DNA from: Candidatus Atribacteria bacterium
GTDB taxonomy: Bacteria > Atribacterota > Atribacteria > Atribacterales > Atribacteraceae
Assembly: GCA_003561145.1 (NCBI GenBank)
Contig: PWXL01000228.1
Coordinates: 1-35,227 of the forward strand
Length of the DNA: 35,227 nucleotides
Reading direction: 5' to 3'
Below the pieces are notes generated by a model. That model was not told where the DNA came from. It was given only the letters and a program-made list of their open reading frames with translations, and made no database searches. This document shows, in pieces, positions 1-8,374 of the stretch (position 1 is its first letter; every line of letters starts with the position of its first letter). Position numbers and translations under genes: made by a program.

Positions 1-795
1 GCTGAAGAATACAAAAATTTTATTTTTGAAAACCCCCGTGATGAAAGACGTTATGCAGAATCCCGCTGTGACATTATAAACAATGGAGATAGCTTCGGCA
101 CATTGCCCTCCTATCGTGAAGTGTTGGATGGCAACCGATCAAAATTTGCCATATTCGGATCGGTGTGCGAGCCACATGAGGCTATGTGGCGCATTCGAGG
201 CACAGAAGGTCTTCTCATGGATTTAGCAATGTACCCGGACCAGGTGAAATCTTTCGCGGAAAGGGTTACTGATTTCATGCTTGGGATAGCCGAGCGACAG
301 ACAGAAATTGCTGATCTTACCGGGATGATTATTTGGGGTGACGTGGCCTACGACAAGGGTATGTTTTTTTCCCCCCGTACATGGCGGGATATTTATTTTC
401 CCTGTGTGAAACGGTTGTGTGATTGTATCCACTCGCAAGGCCTGTTAATCGTTTACCACGGGTGCGGGCGGAGTCTTGATATTTTCGAAGGACTTATCGA
501 AGCGGGCATTGATGTCTATAATCCCTTGGAAGCGAAGGCCGGAATGGATCCGGTAGAGTTAAAAAAACAATATGGTGATCGAATCGCGTTTTATGGAGGT
601 TTGGACATGAGGCTCCTGGGGGAAGGCTCCTGGGAAAAGATTGAAGAGGAAGTCTTATACAAGTTACAAGCAGCACAGGGAGGAGGCTACATGCCGGCTT
701 CTGACCATTCTGTAGCTTCTAACGTCGATCCACTTCATTATGACAAGATGATGCGTTTACTGAAAGAAAAAGGACGCTATCCACTGACAGTATAG
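1..795 (+). CDS. URO-D family (MtaA/CmuA-like) protein, 5' partial
   Basis: The reading frame is open from base 1, so the N-terminus lies outside the window; 264 residues are visible. The C-terminal half is a uroporphyrinogen-decarboxylase-type TIM barrel: an IIWGDVAYDKGMFFSP segment, a YHGCGRS motif (His codon at 457), VYNPLEAKAGMD, and IAFYGGLD. Members of this family outside haem synthesis are often corrinoid or thiol methyltransferases such as MtaA and MtbA, which bind zinc through H-x-C...C. Here H-x-C is present, but the late segment reads MPASDHSVASN, with Ala where the third ligand (Cys) is expected. Metal binding may therefore be altered. It lies 27 bases before a LacI regulator and one gene before a second URO-D protein, in an apparent operon. 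The substrate is unknown. Confidence 0.85.
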   Translation, partial: AEEYKNFIFENPRDERRYAESRCDIINNGDSFGTLPSYREVLDGNRSKFAIFGSVCEPHEAMWRIRGTEGLLMDLAMYPDQVKSFAERVTDFMLGIAERQTEIADLTGMIIWGDVAYDKGMFFSPRTWRDIYFPCVKRLCDCIHSQGLLIVYHGCGRSLDIFEGLIEAGIDVYNPLEAKAGMDPVELKKQYGDRIAFYGGLDMRLLGEGSWEKIEEEVLYKLQAAQGGGYMPASDHSVASNVDPLHYDKMMRLLKEKGRYPLTV

Positions 796-822
796 GAATG
801 TACTTTCGGAGAGGGAAAAACC

Positions 823-1893
823 ATGGCGACAATATATGATATAGCGGTGCGGGCGGGGACATCTCCCGCCACCGTTTCAAGAGCTTTGAGCGGTACGGGC
901 AGTGTACGGGAAGAAACCAGGCGCCGCATCGTTGATATTGCCAGAGAGATGAACTATTCACCAAACCTTTTAGCCCGCAGCCTGGTGAAAAAGAAAACGT
1001 ATACCATCGCCCTGGTTATATCCGATATCACAAACCCTTTTTTCACTACCTTGGCCCGGGGTGTAGAGGATACCGCCGCGCGTCATGGATTCAATACCAT
1101 TTTCTGTAACACCGATGAAAACCAGGAAAAAGAAGAGACATACGTTGAGCTGATGTTACAGCGCAGGGTAGACGGTATAGTGATAGCGAGCTGCGGAAGC
1201 GGCAATACACTGAAAGGGCTGAAAGAACGTGGACTCCCTGTTGTCCTGGTTGATCGCAAAGTAAGCGGTACGGACTGGGATTGGGTGGTGGGTGACAGTG
1301 AAGAAGGAGGATATCTTCTTACCCGCCATCTTGTAGAAACCCATAAAAAACGCGAAATTGCAATGGTAGCGGGGCCCCTCACAATTTCAACGAGCCGTGA
1401 GAGACTGGAGGGGTACCGAAGGGCTTTAAGGGAATACGAGATCGAATCCCGCCCGGAATGGGTGACTGAAGGAGTATACAAGGAAGATTATGGGTACCGA
1501 ACCGCCATGAATTTTTTTCAGCGGAATAAAATGTTCCCCTCGGCTCTTTTCGCCGCCAACAATTTTATTGCGCTTGGAATTATCAAGGCGGCAAGTGAAT
1601 TGGGGCTTCGCATTCCGCAGGATGTGTCCCTGGTAACTTTTGACGATTTTGAGATCGCTTCATTTATATATCCCTTTCTCACCGTAGCACGCCAGCCGGC
1701 CTATACCATGGGAAGCGTAGCCACTGATTTCCTTTTACAGCGGATCAGCGGAGAGCGGATTCAAGAGAGGCGCGGTGTTGTACTGAAGCCTGAGATTATC
1801 ATACGTCGATCTTGTGGATGCGATGTTCAGCAAGGCAAGGAAAAAGATCAACAGGTTAAGGATCTTGAGAAAACAACAGGGGGAATACCATGA
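823..1893 (+). CDS. LacI-family transcriptional regulator
   Basis: A 356-residue LacI/GalR repressor. Residues 1-60 form the helix-turn-helix and hinge (TIYDIAVRAGTSPATVSRAL, then NYSPNLLARSL). From about residue 62 a periplasmic-binding-protein-like effector domain follows (TIALVISDITNPFF; VDGIVIAS; VSLVTFDDFEIASFIYP; TVARQPAYTMG). The ATG at 823 follows a GGAGAGGG ribosome site and is preferred. The C-terminus carries a short Cys pair (RRSCGC) and a charged tail. The stop overlaps the start of the next gene (ATGA at 1890), indicating translational coupling with the second URO-D protein. It probably controls this cluster in response to a small, sugar-like ligand. I could not identify its operator. 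Confidence 0.95.
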   Translation: MATIYDIAVRAGTSPATVSRALSGTGSVREETRRRIVDIAREMNYSPNLLARSLVKKKTYTIALVISDITNPFFTTLARGVEDTAARHGFNTIFCNTDENQEKEETYVELMLQRRVDGIVIASCGSGNTLKGLKERGLPVVLVDRKVSGTDWDWVVGDSEEGGYLLTRHLVETHKKREIAMVAGPLTISTSRERLEGYRRALREYEIESRPEWVTEGVYKEDYGYRTAMNFFQRNKMFPSALFAANNFIALGIIKAASELGLRIPQDVSLVTFDDFEIASFIYPFLTVARQPAYTMGSVATDFLLQRISGERIQERRGVVLKPEIIIRRSCGCDVQQGKEKDQQVKDLEKTTGGIP

Positions 1894-3005
1894 CTTCCAA
1901 GGAGCGAATGCTTCTGGCCATTAATAGGGAAAAGCCTGACCGGTTACCTGTGACCGTCCACCAGTGGCAGAAATATCATCTGGATACACAACTCGGAGGG
2001 ATCACGGACCTGGAAGCGTTTGAACGCTTCGGCATGGATGCCGCCGTTCAATATTTTCAGGATATGGGCCAATTTTGGCTTCCTGACGTAGATTTCGCAA
2101 AATTTTCCACTGCACAATGGCGTGACGATGTGCAGATTGTGAGCAATGATCCGGACAACCGTATAGCTGCCCATACCATCTCTACCCCGGAAGGGACACT
2201 TACCTACAAAACCGCCGGTGACCGCAAAACCACCTGGATCACGGAGTACATGGTCAAACATGACGAGGATATCGACCTCATACGTAAGTATATGCCTGTT
2301 CCGGAGCTTGACCCTCGACCGGTGAATACCCTTTATGATCAAATAGCAGACAGGGGTATCCTCAGAGGATTTGTATGGGGTGATCAGGCAGGGTGCTGGC
2401 AGCACGCCGCCTGCCTCATGGATATTAACCAGCTCATCATACGGGCACTCGATACGCCGGACTGGGTACACGAATTTCTGGGTGTTTTACTGGAAAAAAA
2501 GCTTCGTTTTATTGAATCCATGAAGGGGGCTCGCTTCGACCTCGTGGAGACCGGGGGCGGTTCTTCGTCTTCCACTTTGATTTCTCCTCACATGCACCGC
2601 GAGTTTTGCCTTCCCTACGATCTTCGTATTCATAATACCTTGCATGATGCTGGATACAAGGTAACATACCACACCTGTGGAGGGACATTTGGTATCCAGG
2701 ATATGATTGTAGCGAATGGTACAGATGTATCAGAGACATTAGCCCCTCCTTCAATAGGAGGGAACCAGGAGCCCTGGGAATTCAAGAAAAAAGTGGGTGA
2801 CAAGATTGCTCTCATCGGAGGCATGGACCAGTTTAACGTACTGACCGCGGGAACTCAAGAAGAAATACGCTCGAAAGTCTTCGAACTTTTCGAAAAAGTC
2901 GGCAAAAACGGAGGGTATATCCTCTCCTGCGCTGATCACATTTTTGAAACACCGGTGGAAAACCTTGCCACGTACGCTCAAGCAGCGAGGGAATGCGAGT
3001 ATTGA
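1890..3005 (+). CDS. URO-D family (MtaA-like) putative methyltransferase
   Basis: A full-length 371-residue URO-D-fold protein. Diagnostic segments are TSKERMLLAINREKPDRLP at the N-terminus (typical of the methyltransferase branch), FVWGDQAGCW near 162, the YHTCGGT motif (His261, Cys263) and ILSCADHI (Cys347). His261-x-Cys263...Cys347 matches the H-x-C...C zinc site known from the corrinoid methyltransferases MtaA and MtbA, so zinc-dependent methyl transfer is a reasonable inference. No corrinoid protein is encoded nearby. The start ATG overlaps the lacI stop by four bases. Two solute-binding proteins follow after a 99-base gap. It is more likely the active partner of the two URO-D genes here. 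The substrate cannot be told from sequence. Confidence 0.88.
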   Translation: MTSKERMLLAINREKPDRLPVTVHQWQKYHLDTQLGGITDLEAFERFGMDAAVQYFQDMGQFWLPDVDFAKFSTAQWRDDVQIVSNDPDNRIAAHTISTPEGTLTYKTAGDRKTTWITEYMVKHDEDIDLIRKYMPVPELDPRPVNTLYDQIADRGILRGFVWGDQAGCWQHAACLMDINQLIIRALDTPDWVHEFLGVLLEKKLRFIESMKGARFDLVETGGGSSSSTLISPHMHREFCLPYDLRIHNTLHDAGYKVTYHTCGGTFGIQDMIVANGTDVSETLAPPSIGGNQEPWEFKKKVGDKIALIGGMDQFNVLTAGTQEEIRSKVFELFEKVGKNGGYILSCADHIFETPVENLATYAQAARECEY

Positions 3006-3104
3006 GTGAAAGAAAAATACCTAACCAGGGGGGGTGATATCTTTCTCTGTACAGTGAGACGGTTCAGTCAGAAAAAAAATAATATTTCAATGAGGAGGAG
3101 AAAC

Positions 3105-4424
3105 ATGCGCAACATTTTGGCAATTATGTTGATTGGAATGATAGTTGTCGGAGTGGCGGTTGCAGGGGCACAAGAACTTCCTCGCTTCGATGGCGTAACG
3201 CTGAGAGCTTCCTTTATCGGCGGTGGGGATTATGAGAGGATTTACGAGAGATTTATTCCGGAATTTGAGGAACTCACAGGAGCGCAGGTCGAGATAGTCT
3301 TCAAAGGCACCGGTTTTGACGTGGATCAGAAACAGAAAATCGACTTTGCAGTCGGGACAGTGGATTACGATTTGTGTTGGAATCACACCAGTTTTTTTAC
3401 ACAGTACATTGATTTCCTGGAACCGTTGGAAGGATATTTCAGCGAAGAGGATCTGGCTGGCTTTTCAGAACAAGTTATGAGTTATGCATGGAAAGATGGT
3501 TCATTATGGTTTATCCCCCGCCATGCTGACATAAGTGCCCTTCACTACCGCACGGATCTGTTTGAGGATCCTGAACTCCAGGAATCATTCGAGGCTGAAT
3601 ACGGCTATCCCCTTGCGGTACCGGAAACCTGGGATCAATTCGAAGACATCGCGCTTTTCCTGAGCGACCCACCCGAGATGTATGGAGCCCAGTTTGCGGG
3701 GACGGAAGAAGCTCTTTCCGGTCGTTTTTGGGATATTCTCATGGCGCATGGCGGCCAGATTATCGATGAGGATTACCAGCCGGCTTTCCATGGACCGGAA
3801 GGGATTAAGACCGCAACCATGCTGCGCAACCTCTACCAGGCCGGAGCCATGCCTCCCGGCATGGTCACGTTTTTATGGGATGATGTTGCGGGTACCTTCG
3901 CAAGCGGCATCATAGCCATGTACACGGAATGGTACGGGTGGTACAGTTATTTTCAGGATCCTGACGCTTCCCAGGTCGCGGGCATATTCGGGTTGGCTCG
4001 CCAACCCCAGGGAGATGCCGGCATCCATTCCGGTTGGGCAGGGGCACATGCCTGGTCGATCACCAAGGCCAGCGAAAACAAGGAAGCTGCCGCTGCCTTC
4101 ATCAAGTTCATTACAGATTACGAACCCATGCTTTATGAAGCGGAAATTGGCTATATCCCGGTGCGAAACTCGGTATTTGAGACTATCATCGAGGCTGCAG
4201 AAGACGCGGATGACCCCCTTGCTAAAGAGCGGCTTGAACTGATGCAGCTTCAAATAAGCGAGGATTTCACTCCTCCACCAGTCGTTGCGGAGTGGTTACC
4301 AATTTCTGACGTATTGTACCCTACACTGCAAGCCATCATGCTGGGGGATGTAGAGGTTGAGGACGGCCTGAACGAAGCTGCACGTGCCGTAGAAGAAATA
4401 ATGCGTGACGCCGGGTATTACTAA
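3105..4424 (+). CDS. ABC transporter solute-binding protein, family 1 (copy A)
   Basis: A 439-residue secreted binding protein. I place the start at ATG 3105, which follows AGGAGGAG at 3093-3100; the open frame runs back to 3006 but has no ribosome site there. Residues 1-23 are a signal peptide (Arg, hydrophobic core, VAVAGA cut before QELP). The mature protein has the family-1 layout: VTLRASFIGGGDYERIY at the N-terminus, a mid domain with PETWDQFEDIA, and aromatic-rich TEWYGWYSYF likely lining a sugar-type ligand pocket. It is followed 45 bases downstream by a close paralogue. No permease or ATPase gene is seen between 1 and 5977. The ligand is unknown; sugar or glycoside is the usual case for this family. 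Confidence 0.92.
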   Translation: MRNILAIMLIGMIVVGVAVAGAQELPRFDGVTLRASFIGGGDYERIYERFIPEFEELTGAQVEIVFKGTGFDVDQKQKIDFAVGTVDYDLCWNHTSFFTQYIDFLEPLEGYFSEEDLAGFSEQVMSYAWKDGSLWFIPRHADISALHYRTDLFEDPELQESFEAEYGYPLAVPETWDQFEDIALFLSDPPEMYGAQFAGTEEALSGRFWDILMAHGGQIIDEDYQPAFHGPEGIKTATMLRNLYQAGAMPPGMVTFLWDDVAGTFASGIIAMYTEWYGWYSYFQDPDASQVAGIFGLARQPQGDAGIHSGWAGAHAWSITKASENKEAAAAFIKFITDYEPMLYEAEIGYIPVRNSVFETIIEAAEDADDPLAKERLELMQLQISEDFTPPPVVAEWLPISDVLYPTLQAIMLGDVEVEDGLNEAARAVEEIMRDAGYY

Positions 4425-4469
4425 AGCATTTTGTCTTGGAAAAAAACATTTACAAAGGAGGTTATTCTT

Positions 4470-5792
4470 GTGAAACGCTTTATTGTTTTTCTGGTGGTTT
4501 CGTTATGTTGTATGTTGATCACTTCATTGGCATGGGCCGGTGAAGGGGAACGTTTTGATGGGGTGACACTCAGGGCTGCATTCATCGGTGGCGGTGACTA
4601 CGAAAGACTCTATGAAGAAGCAATACCCAAGTTTGAGGAAGCTACAGGGGCACGGGTAGATATCGTCTTTCGCGCTCACCATTTTGATTTGGATAAAAAA
4701 TTAAAGGTCGACTATGCCGCCGATGCGATAGACTACGATGTTTTTTCTTCACACACCAGTTTTTACTCCCAATATATCGATTTTACTGAACCACTTGATG
4801 AGTACTTTACCGAGGAGGAATTGGAAGATTTCCTTCCCATGGTATTGAATTTCTGCCGGCGGGATGGGTCTTTGTGGACTATTCCGCGACATGCTGATAT
4901 AAGCGCACTCCATTATCGCACTGATCTGTTCGAGGACCCTGAACTTCAGGAAGCCTTTGAAGCGGAATACGGTTATCCTCTGGCAGTGCCTGAGACATGG
5001 GACCAGTTTGAAGATATAGCTATTTTCTTCAGTGACCCACCCGTATTGTACGGAACACAGTTTGCGGGAACCGAGGAGCCTCTTTCAGGCAGGTTTAAGG
5101 AAATAATGACGGCGCATGGCGGCCAGATTATCGACGAGGATTACCGGCCGGCTTTCCATGGACCGGAGGGAATCAAGGCGGCGACCATGCTACGCAACCT
5201 CTACCAGGTCGGTGCCATGCCTCCCGGCATGGTCACGTTTTTGTGGGACGATGTCGCGGGTAACTGGGTAAGCGGTATCATAGCCATGTACACGGAATGG
5301 TACGGGTGGTACAGTTACTTCCAGGATCCCGAAGCGTCAGTGGTGGCGGGCAAGTTCGGCTTGGCACGCCAGCCCCAGGGAGATGCTGGTATTCACTCGG
5401 GCTGGGCTGGAGCACATACCTTTTCCGTTACCAGGACCAGCCAGAACAAAGAGGCAGCTGCCGCGTTCGTCAAGTATTTGACTGACTTTGAGTCCCAGTT
5501 GTTCGAAGCTGAAATCGGATATATTCCTATACGTGACTCAGTGTTTGAGACCATCATTGAAGCTGCGCAAGATGAGGATGACCCACTTGATCTTCACAGG
5601 CTTGAGCTCATGCAGTTACAGATGAGCAAAGATTTCACCCCCCCGCCTCTTCTACCGGAATGGTTTGAAATATCTACCGCTTTGTTTCCCCGTTTGCAAG
5701 CCATCATGCTGGGAGACATAGAGGTGGAGGCCGGCCTCAATGAAGCAGCTCGAGAGGTGGAGGAAATAATGAGTGATGCCGGGTATTACTAA
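4470..5792 (+). CDS. ABC transporter solute-binding protein, family 1 (copy B)
   Basis: A 440-residue paralogue of the preceding gene. GTG 4470 is preferred because AAAGGAGGT sits at 4454-4462; the upstream in-frame extension to 4431 lacks a ribosome site. The signal peptide (VKRFIVFLVVSLCCMLITSL then AWAGEG) is unlike that of copy A, whereas the mature regions align without major gaps (GGGDYERLYEE, HADISALHYRTDLFEDPEL, TEWYGWYSYFQDP, IMSDAGYY). Differences cluster in the N-terminal lobe (FRAHHFDLDKKLKVD versus FKGTGFDVDQKQKID) and around residues 275-330, so the ligand preference may differ. The gene ends 30 bases before a perfect terminator hairpin and so closes the cluster. No membrane partner is encoded nearby, so it must use a transporter core encoded elsewhere. 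Confidence 0.92.
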   Translation: MKRFIVFLVVSLCCMLITSLAWAGEGERFDGVTLRAAFIGGGDYERLYEEAIPKFEEATGARVDIVFRAHHFDLDKKLKVDYAADAIDYDVFSSHTSFYSQYIDFTEPLDEYFTEEELEDFLPMVLNFCRRDGSLWTIPRHADISALHYRTDLFEDPELQEAFEAEYGYPLAVPETWDQFEDIAIFFSDPPVLYGTQFAGTEEPLSGRFKEIMTAHGGQIIDEDYRPAFHGPEGIKAATMLRNLYQVGAMPPGMVTFLWDDVAGNWVSGIIAMYTEWYGWYSYFQDPEASVVAGKFGLARQPQGDAGIHSGWAGAHTFSVTRTSQNKEAAAAFVKYLTDFESQLFEAEIGYIPIRDSVFETIIEAAQDEDDPLDLHRLELMQLQMSKDFTPPPLLPEWFEISTALFPRLQAIMLGDIEVEAGLNEAAREVEEIMSDAGYY

Positions 5793-5822
5793 GCACGCGA
5801 TGTCATGAGCTTGATGTTGGTA

Positions 5823-5867
5823 GTACACGTGTGGGGTGGAAATATCCCCCCACACGTGTACTTTTTT
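5823..5867 (+). terminator. Rho-independent terminator after solute-binding protein copy B
   Basis: A perfect 14-bp stem, GTACACGTGTGGGG (5823-5836) with its complement at 5848-5861, an 11-base loop, and a run of six T at 5862-5867. It lies 30 bases after the solute-binding gene stop. This is the clearest terminator in the window. Confidence 0.92.
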
Positions 5868-5977
5868 CATATAGCATATCAATGGGAACACACTGCCTCC
5901 CTCTATGGAAGCACTTCTTGCTTTTTTACACGACTCACAAGGTACGACTCACTGCATGTGCAAAGGGGGTGATTTCT

Positions 5978-6385
5978 TTGGATTCAGTATCTTTTGGTCC
6001 AAGTCTGCGTGAAGCAACAAGGAGATTGGGCGAAGCCCTGGTAAATACAGAGGTGTATCGGGAATATGATAAAAGCCGCAAGGCACTCCTTTCAGATCCG
6101 GAAGCTATGGAGCTGTTGGGTGCTTTTGACACGGAACACCGTCGCTTGCAAGAAATTGCTTGTGAGCGAGAACTTTCAGAGGAAGACATAGATGATTTAA
6201 CTTATATGCAAAAGAACATGCTTTCTCATCCAGTAGTGAGGGAGCATTTTTCAAAACAACGTCATCTTATCGACATGATGCGCGAGGTGAATGCGCATAT
6301 CAGTGCTCTCTTGGGTGTCGATTTCGCCGGTTACGTTGCTTCCTCAAACGGTGAAGAGGGCGGGCAGGAAAGAGAATGGGAGTAA
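5978..6385 (+). CDS. YlbF/YmcA-family protein
   Basis: A 135-residue, mostly helical protein of the YlbF/YmcA (Com_YlbF) family. In Bacillus these proteins act with YaaT in a complex that influences RNA processing and development. Visible hallmarks are REATRRLGEALVNTEVYREY at the start, then DPEAMELLGAFDTEHRRLQE, and a second long helix pair ending in VNAHISALLGVDFAGYV. I choose TTG 5978 because AAAGGGGG ends eight bases upstream; GTG 5969 is in frame but overlaps that site. The longer open frame to 5831 runs back into the terminator and is unlikely to be translated. It converges with a minus-strand operon 15 bases downstream. Its partner genes are not in this window, so its role here is uncertain. 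Confidence 0.8.
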   Translation: MDSVSFGPSLREATRRLGEALVNTEVYREYDKSRKALLSDPEAMELLGAFDTEHRRLQEIACERELSEEDIDDLTYMQKNMLSHPVVREHFSKQRHLIDMMREVNAHISALLGVDFAGYVASSNGEEGGQEREWE

Positions 6386-6400
6386 AGGTACTCTCGTTTT

Positions 6401-7189
6401 TCATGTATTTTGGCTTCCTGTGTTTTTTTCAGTATCCTTGTCCAGAAGAAGGAGAAGATACCGGGTTCGGCCCATTTCAGGAATCCCGTCGCGGCGGGCT
6501 GATTCTTCCCGGAAGAGGAAGCGGCGACACCTGTCAGGAGGTAAAAAAGGATCATTGATTTTTTTTCCTGCGTAGAGGGAATCCCATCCCATGTCTTTCA
6601 TGCGTTGTGCTACCGAAGGTGGACAGAGGCTTTCCACTGATTGACGTTCCTTGATTACCGTGCATTTTCCTCCCTCTTCTGTACTCAGGGGAAGATTTCC
6701 GGTTGAACGCTCAAAGTAAACGCAATACCTGCAACAGTCAAAGCGGAGCTCACAACGCGGGCAAGGAAGAGGTCGGCGTTTTACCCCTATGCCTTTGTTC
6801 GGTACCGGCTGTAATGCATCGGGGACCTCTACCCGGCAGAAAGGGCAGAGTACAGAGCCGGGATGCTTGACCTTGGTTCGGGCACGGGCAGCATCAAGGA
6901 TTTGGGAACGTTCCCGGGAGTCCAGGGGTAAGCACAGCCGAACCCTCCATTGATATTGTGGAAAATGGATGAAAGCAATCAAAAAATGCCAGAGCGATTT
7001 ACCCAGGCTTTGCTTACAATGCCGGGAAAAAAGAAATGCTTGCAGGGCAAAGTAACCGGGGACCGCAAACCAGAAGACGGGGATTCCTATACGGGCAAGT
7101 ACACCCAAAATATACACGGGGAATGAAAAAAAGAGTACATATGTAACCACCCAAAAAAAGAATAATGCGAGATGCCAGTACCAGCTCAC
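6401..7189 (-). CDS. Cys-rich membrane protein with zinc-ribbon-like motifs
   Basis: A 262-residue protein not assigned to a named family. Residues 5-57 hold two hydrophobic segments (ALFFFWVVTYVLFF; then VFWFAVPGYFALQAFLF), placing it in the membrane. The soluble part is Cys-rich: CPFC (115-118), CPRC (143-146) and CCRYC (152-156), then further Cys near 174, 187 and 220. The first two pairs look like a zinc ribbon; the later cluster could bind zinc or an iron-sulfur centre. GTG 7189 starts one base after the serine acetyltransferase stop, so the two are tightly coupled. It is the last gene of the operon that starts near 9265. Its redox-suited Cys content fits the thiol-stress theme of the operon, but its function is unknown. 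Confidence 0.7.
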   Translation of the reverse strand: MSWYWHLALFFFWVVTYVLFFSFPVYILGVLARIGIPVFWFAVPGYFALQAFLFSRHCKQSLGKSLWHFLIAFIHFPQYQWRVRLCLPLDSRERSQILDAARARTKVKHPGSVLCPFCRVEVPDALQPVPNKGIGVKRRPLPCPRCELRFDCCRYCVYFERSTGNLPLSTEEGGKCTVIKERQSVESLCPPSVAQRMKDMGWDSLYAGKKINDPFLPPDRCRRFLFREESARRDGIPEMGRTRYLLLLLDKDTEKNTGSQNT

Positions 7190-7190
7190 T

Positions 7191-8111
7191 TCAACTCTCG
7201 AGGTTTTGCATAATTCTCAGGCGGGGTTCCTCGATGATGACCTTGGTATGAGAAGGGATTGAATTGGTAAGCCACACGTTGCCTCCCACCACTGAGCCTT
7301 TACCGATTTCTGTTCCCCCTCCCAAGATTGTTGCTCCGGCGTACAGCGTAGCGTTATCAGCGATAGTAGGGTGCCGCTTGGTTCCACGGATGATTTGTCC
7401 CCTTTCGTCTCGTGGCAAGGAGAGAGCTCCCAGGGTGACTCCCTGGTACATTTTTACATTGTCTCCAATAACAGTTGTCTCCCCGATAACCACCCCGGTC
7501 CCATGGTCGATAAAAAATTTTCGTCCGATGGTAGCTCCAGGATGAATGTCGATTCCGGTGACGCTGTGTGCGTATTCCGTCATCATACGAGGTATGAGAG
7601 GTATACCCTGTAAAAAGAGTTCATGTGCCATACGAAAGATAGAAATCGCTACCACGCATGGATAGCTGAAGATCACCTCATCTACATCCCGAGCTGCCGG
7701 GTCACCATCGAAAGCTGCTTGCACGTCTTCCTCCAGGAGAGAGCGGATGGCGGGAATTTTCTGGAAAAATTGAAGTGTTTCCCGGCAGGCACGGCCCTGG
7801 CATTCAGAACAGGTGGCGTCTTGGGAGGTATGCGCCGGATGGTTAAAAGACTTCGATATCTCGCCACTCATTTCGTTAAATAACCTGTCTAGAGTTGCTC
7901 CTACATAGTATTCCACGTTTTCCCAGCAAAGAGTAGTACGTCCCAAGTATCCGGGAAAGAGAAGCTCCCGTAATTCTTCTGTGACGCGGATAACAGCTTG
8001 ACGGGAAGGGAAACTTTTTTTTTCGATGTTCGTGATACTGGTGGTTTTCCGGTAGCTCTGTACAAGGGAGCTTGCCAGCCCCCCGACAGATACACGGTGT
8101 TCTTCTTGCAT
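7191..8111 (-). CDS. cysE: Serine O-acetyltransferase (EpsC/long SAT type)
   Basis: A 306-residue enzyme that acetylates serine with acetyl-CoA, the first committed step of cysteine synthesis. Residues 1-180 form the helical N-terminal region of the longer EpsC-type enzymes. From about residue 190 comes the left-handed beta-helix: GIDIHPGATIGRKFFIDHGT with the catalytic His in HPGA and DHGT, then VIGETTVIGDNVKMYQGVTL, KRHPTI and GKGSVVGGNVWL. The C-terminus ends LRIMQNLES without the terminal Ile that docks into CysK in enteric bacteria, so the classic CysK complex is doubtful. A GGAGGAT ribosome site precedes ATG 8111. It lies 35 bases after an RsrA-like anti-sigma gene, suggesting thiol-stress control of cysteine supply. 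Confidence 0.93.
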   Translation of the reverse strand: MQEEHRVSVGGLASSLVQSYRKTTSITNIEKKSFPSRQAVIRVTEELRELLFPGYLGRTTLCWENVEYYVGATLDRLFNEMSGEISKSFNHPAHTSQDATCSECQGRACRETLQFFQKIPAIRSLLEEDVQAAFDGDPAARDVDEVIFSYPCVVAISIFRMAHELFLQGIPLIPRMMTEYAHSVTGIDIHPGATIGRKFFIDHGTGVVIGETTVIGDNVKMYQGVTLGALSLPRDERGQIIRGTKRHPTIADNATLYAGATILGGGTEIGKGSVVGGNVWLTNSIPSHTKVIIEEPRLRIMQNLES

Positions 8112-8146
8112 GGGTGATCCTCCTTGGTGTGGGAAGGGGAGAGACG

Positions 8147-8374
8147 TTATAAATTGGTGAATACGGTTTCCACTCTGTTCATTAAACTTTCGGGGAGGGG
8201 AAAATCCAAAGAAGAAGTCCGAAAAAAGCTCCAGAATTTCTCTTCGAACTGGTAATATTTATTACATTTAAGGCATTGATCCAAGTGTTCTTCTATTTCT
8301 CTGCGCTCCTGTGGGGTCAGTACTTCACCGTCCAGGTAAAAATACAGCTTATTTATGACTTCCTGGCAGGACAT
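8147..8374 (-). CDS. Zinc (ZAS/RsrA-like) anti-sigma factor
   Basis: A 75-residue protein with the zinc anti-sigma (zf-HC2) signature: Cys3, His30, Cys34, Cys37, i.e. Cys-X26-His-X3-Cys-X2-Cys. This spacing closely resembles Streptomyces RsrA, in which oxidation of the Cys pair releases zinc and frees the partner sigma factor. Residues 40-75 form a short helix probably gripping the sigma factor. There is no membrane segment, so it is cytosolic. Its start lies 22 bases inside the upstream sigma gene, the usual overlap of cognate sigma/anti-sigma pairs. Redox sensing is inferred from family and motif, not shown. Confidence 0.87.
   Translation of the reverse strand: MSCQEVINKLYFYLDGEVLTPQERREIEEHLDQCLKCNKYYQFEEKFWSFFRTSSLDFPLPESLMNRVETVFTNL

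Noticed and set aside
5934..5956. CRISPR-like or dispersed repeat (CGACTCAC motifs, also near 9548-9568)
   Set aside because: Only short, imperfect copies without regular spacing; chance or a degenerate dispersed repeat.
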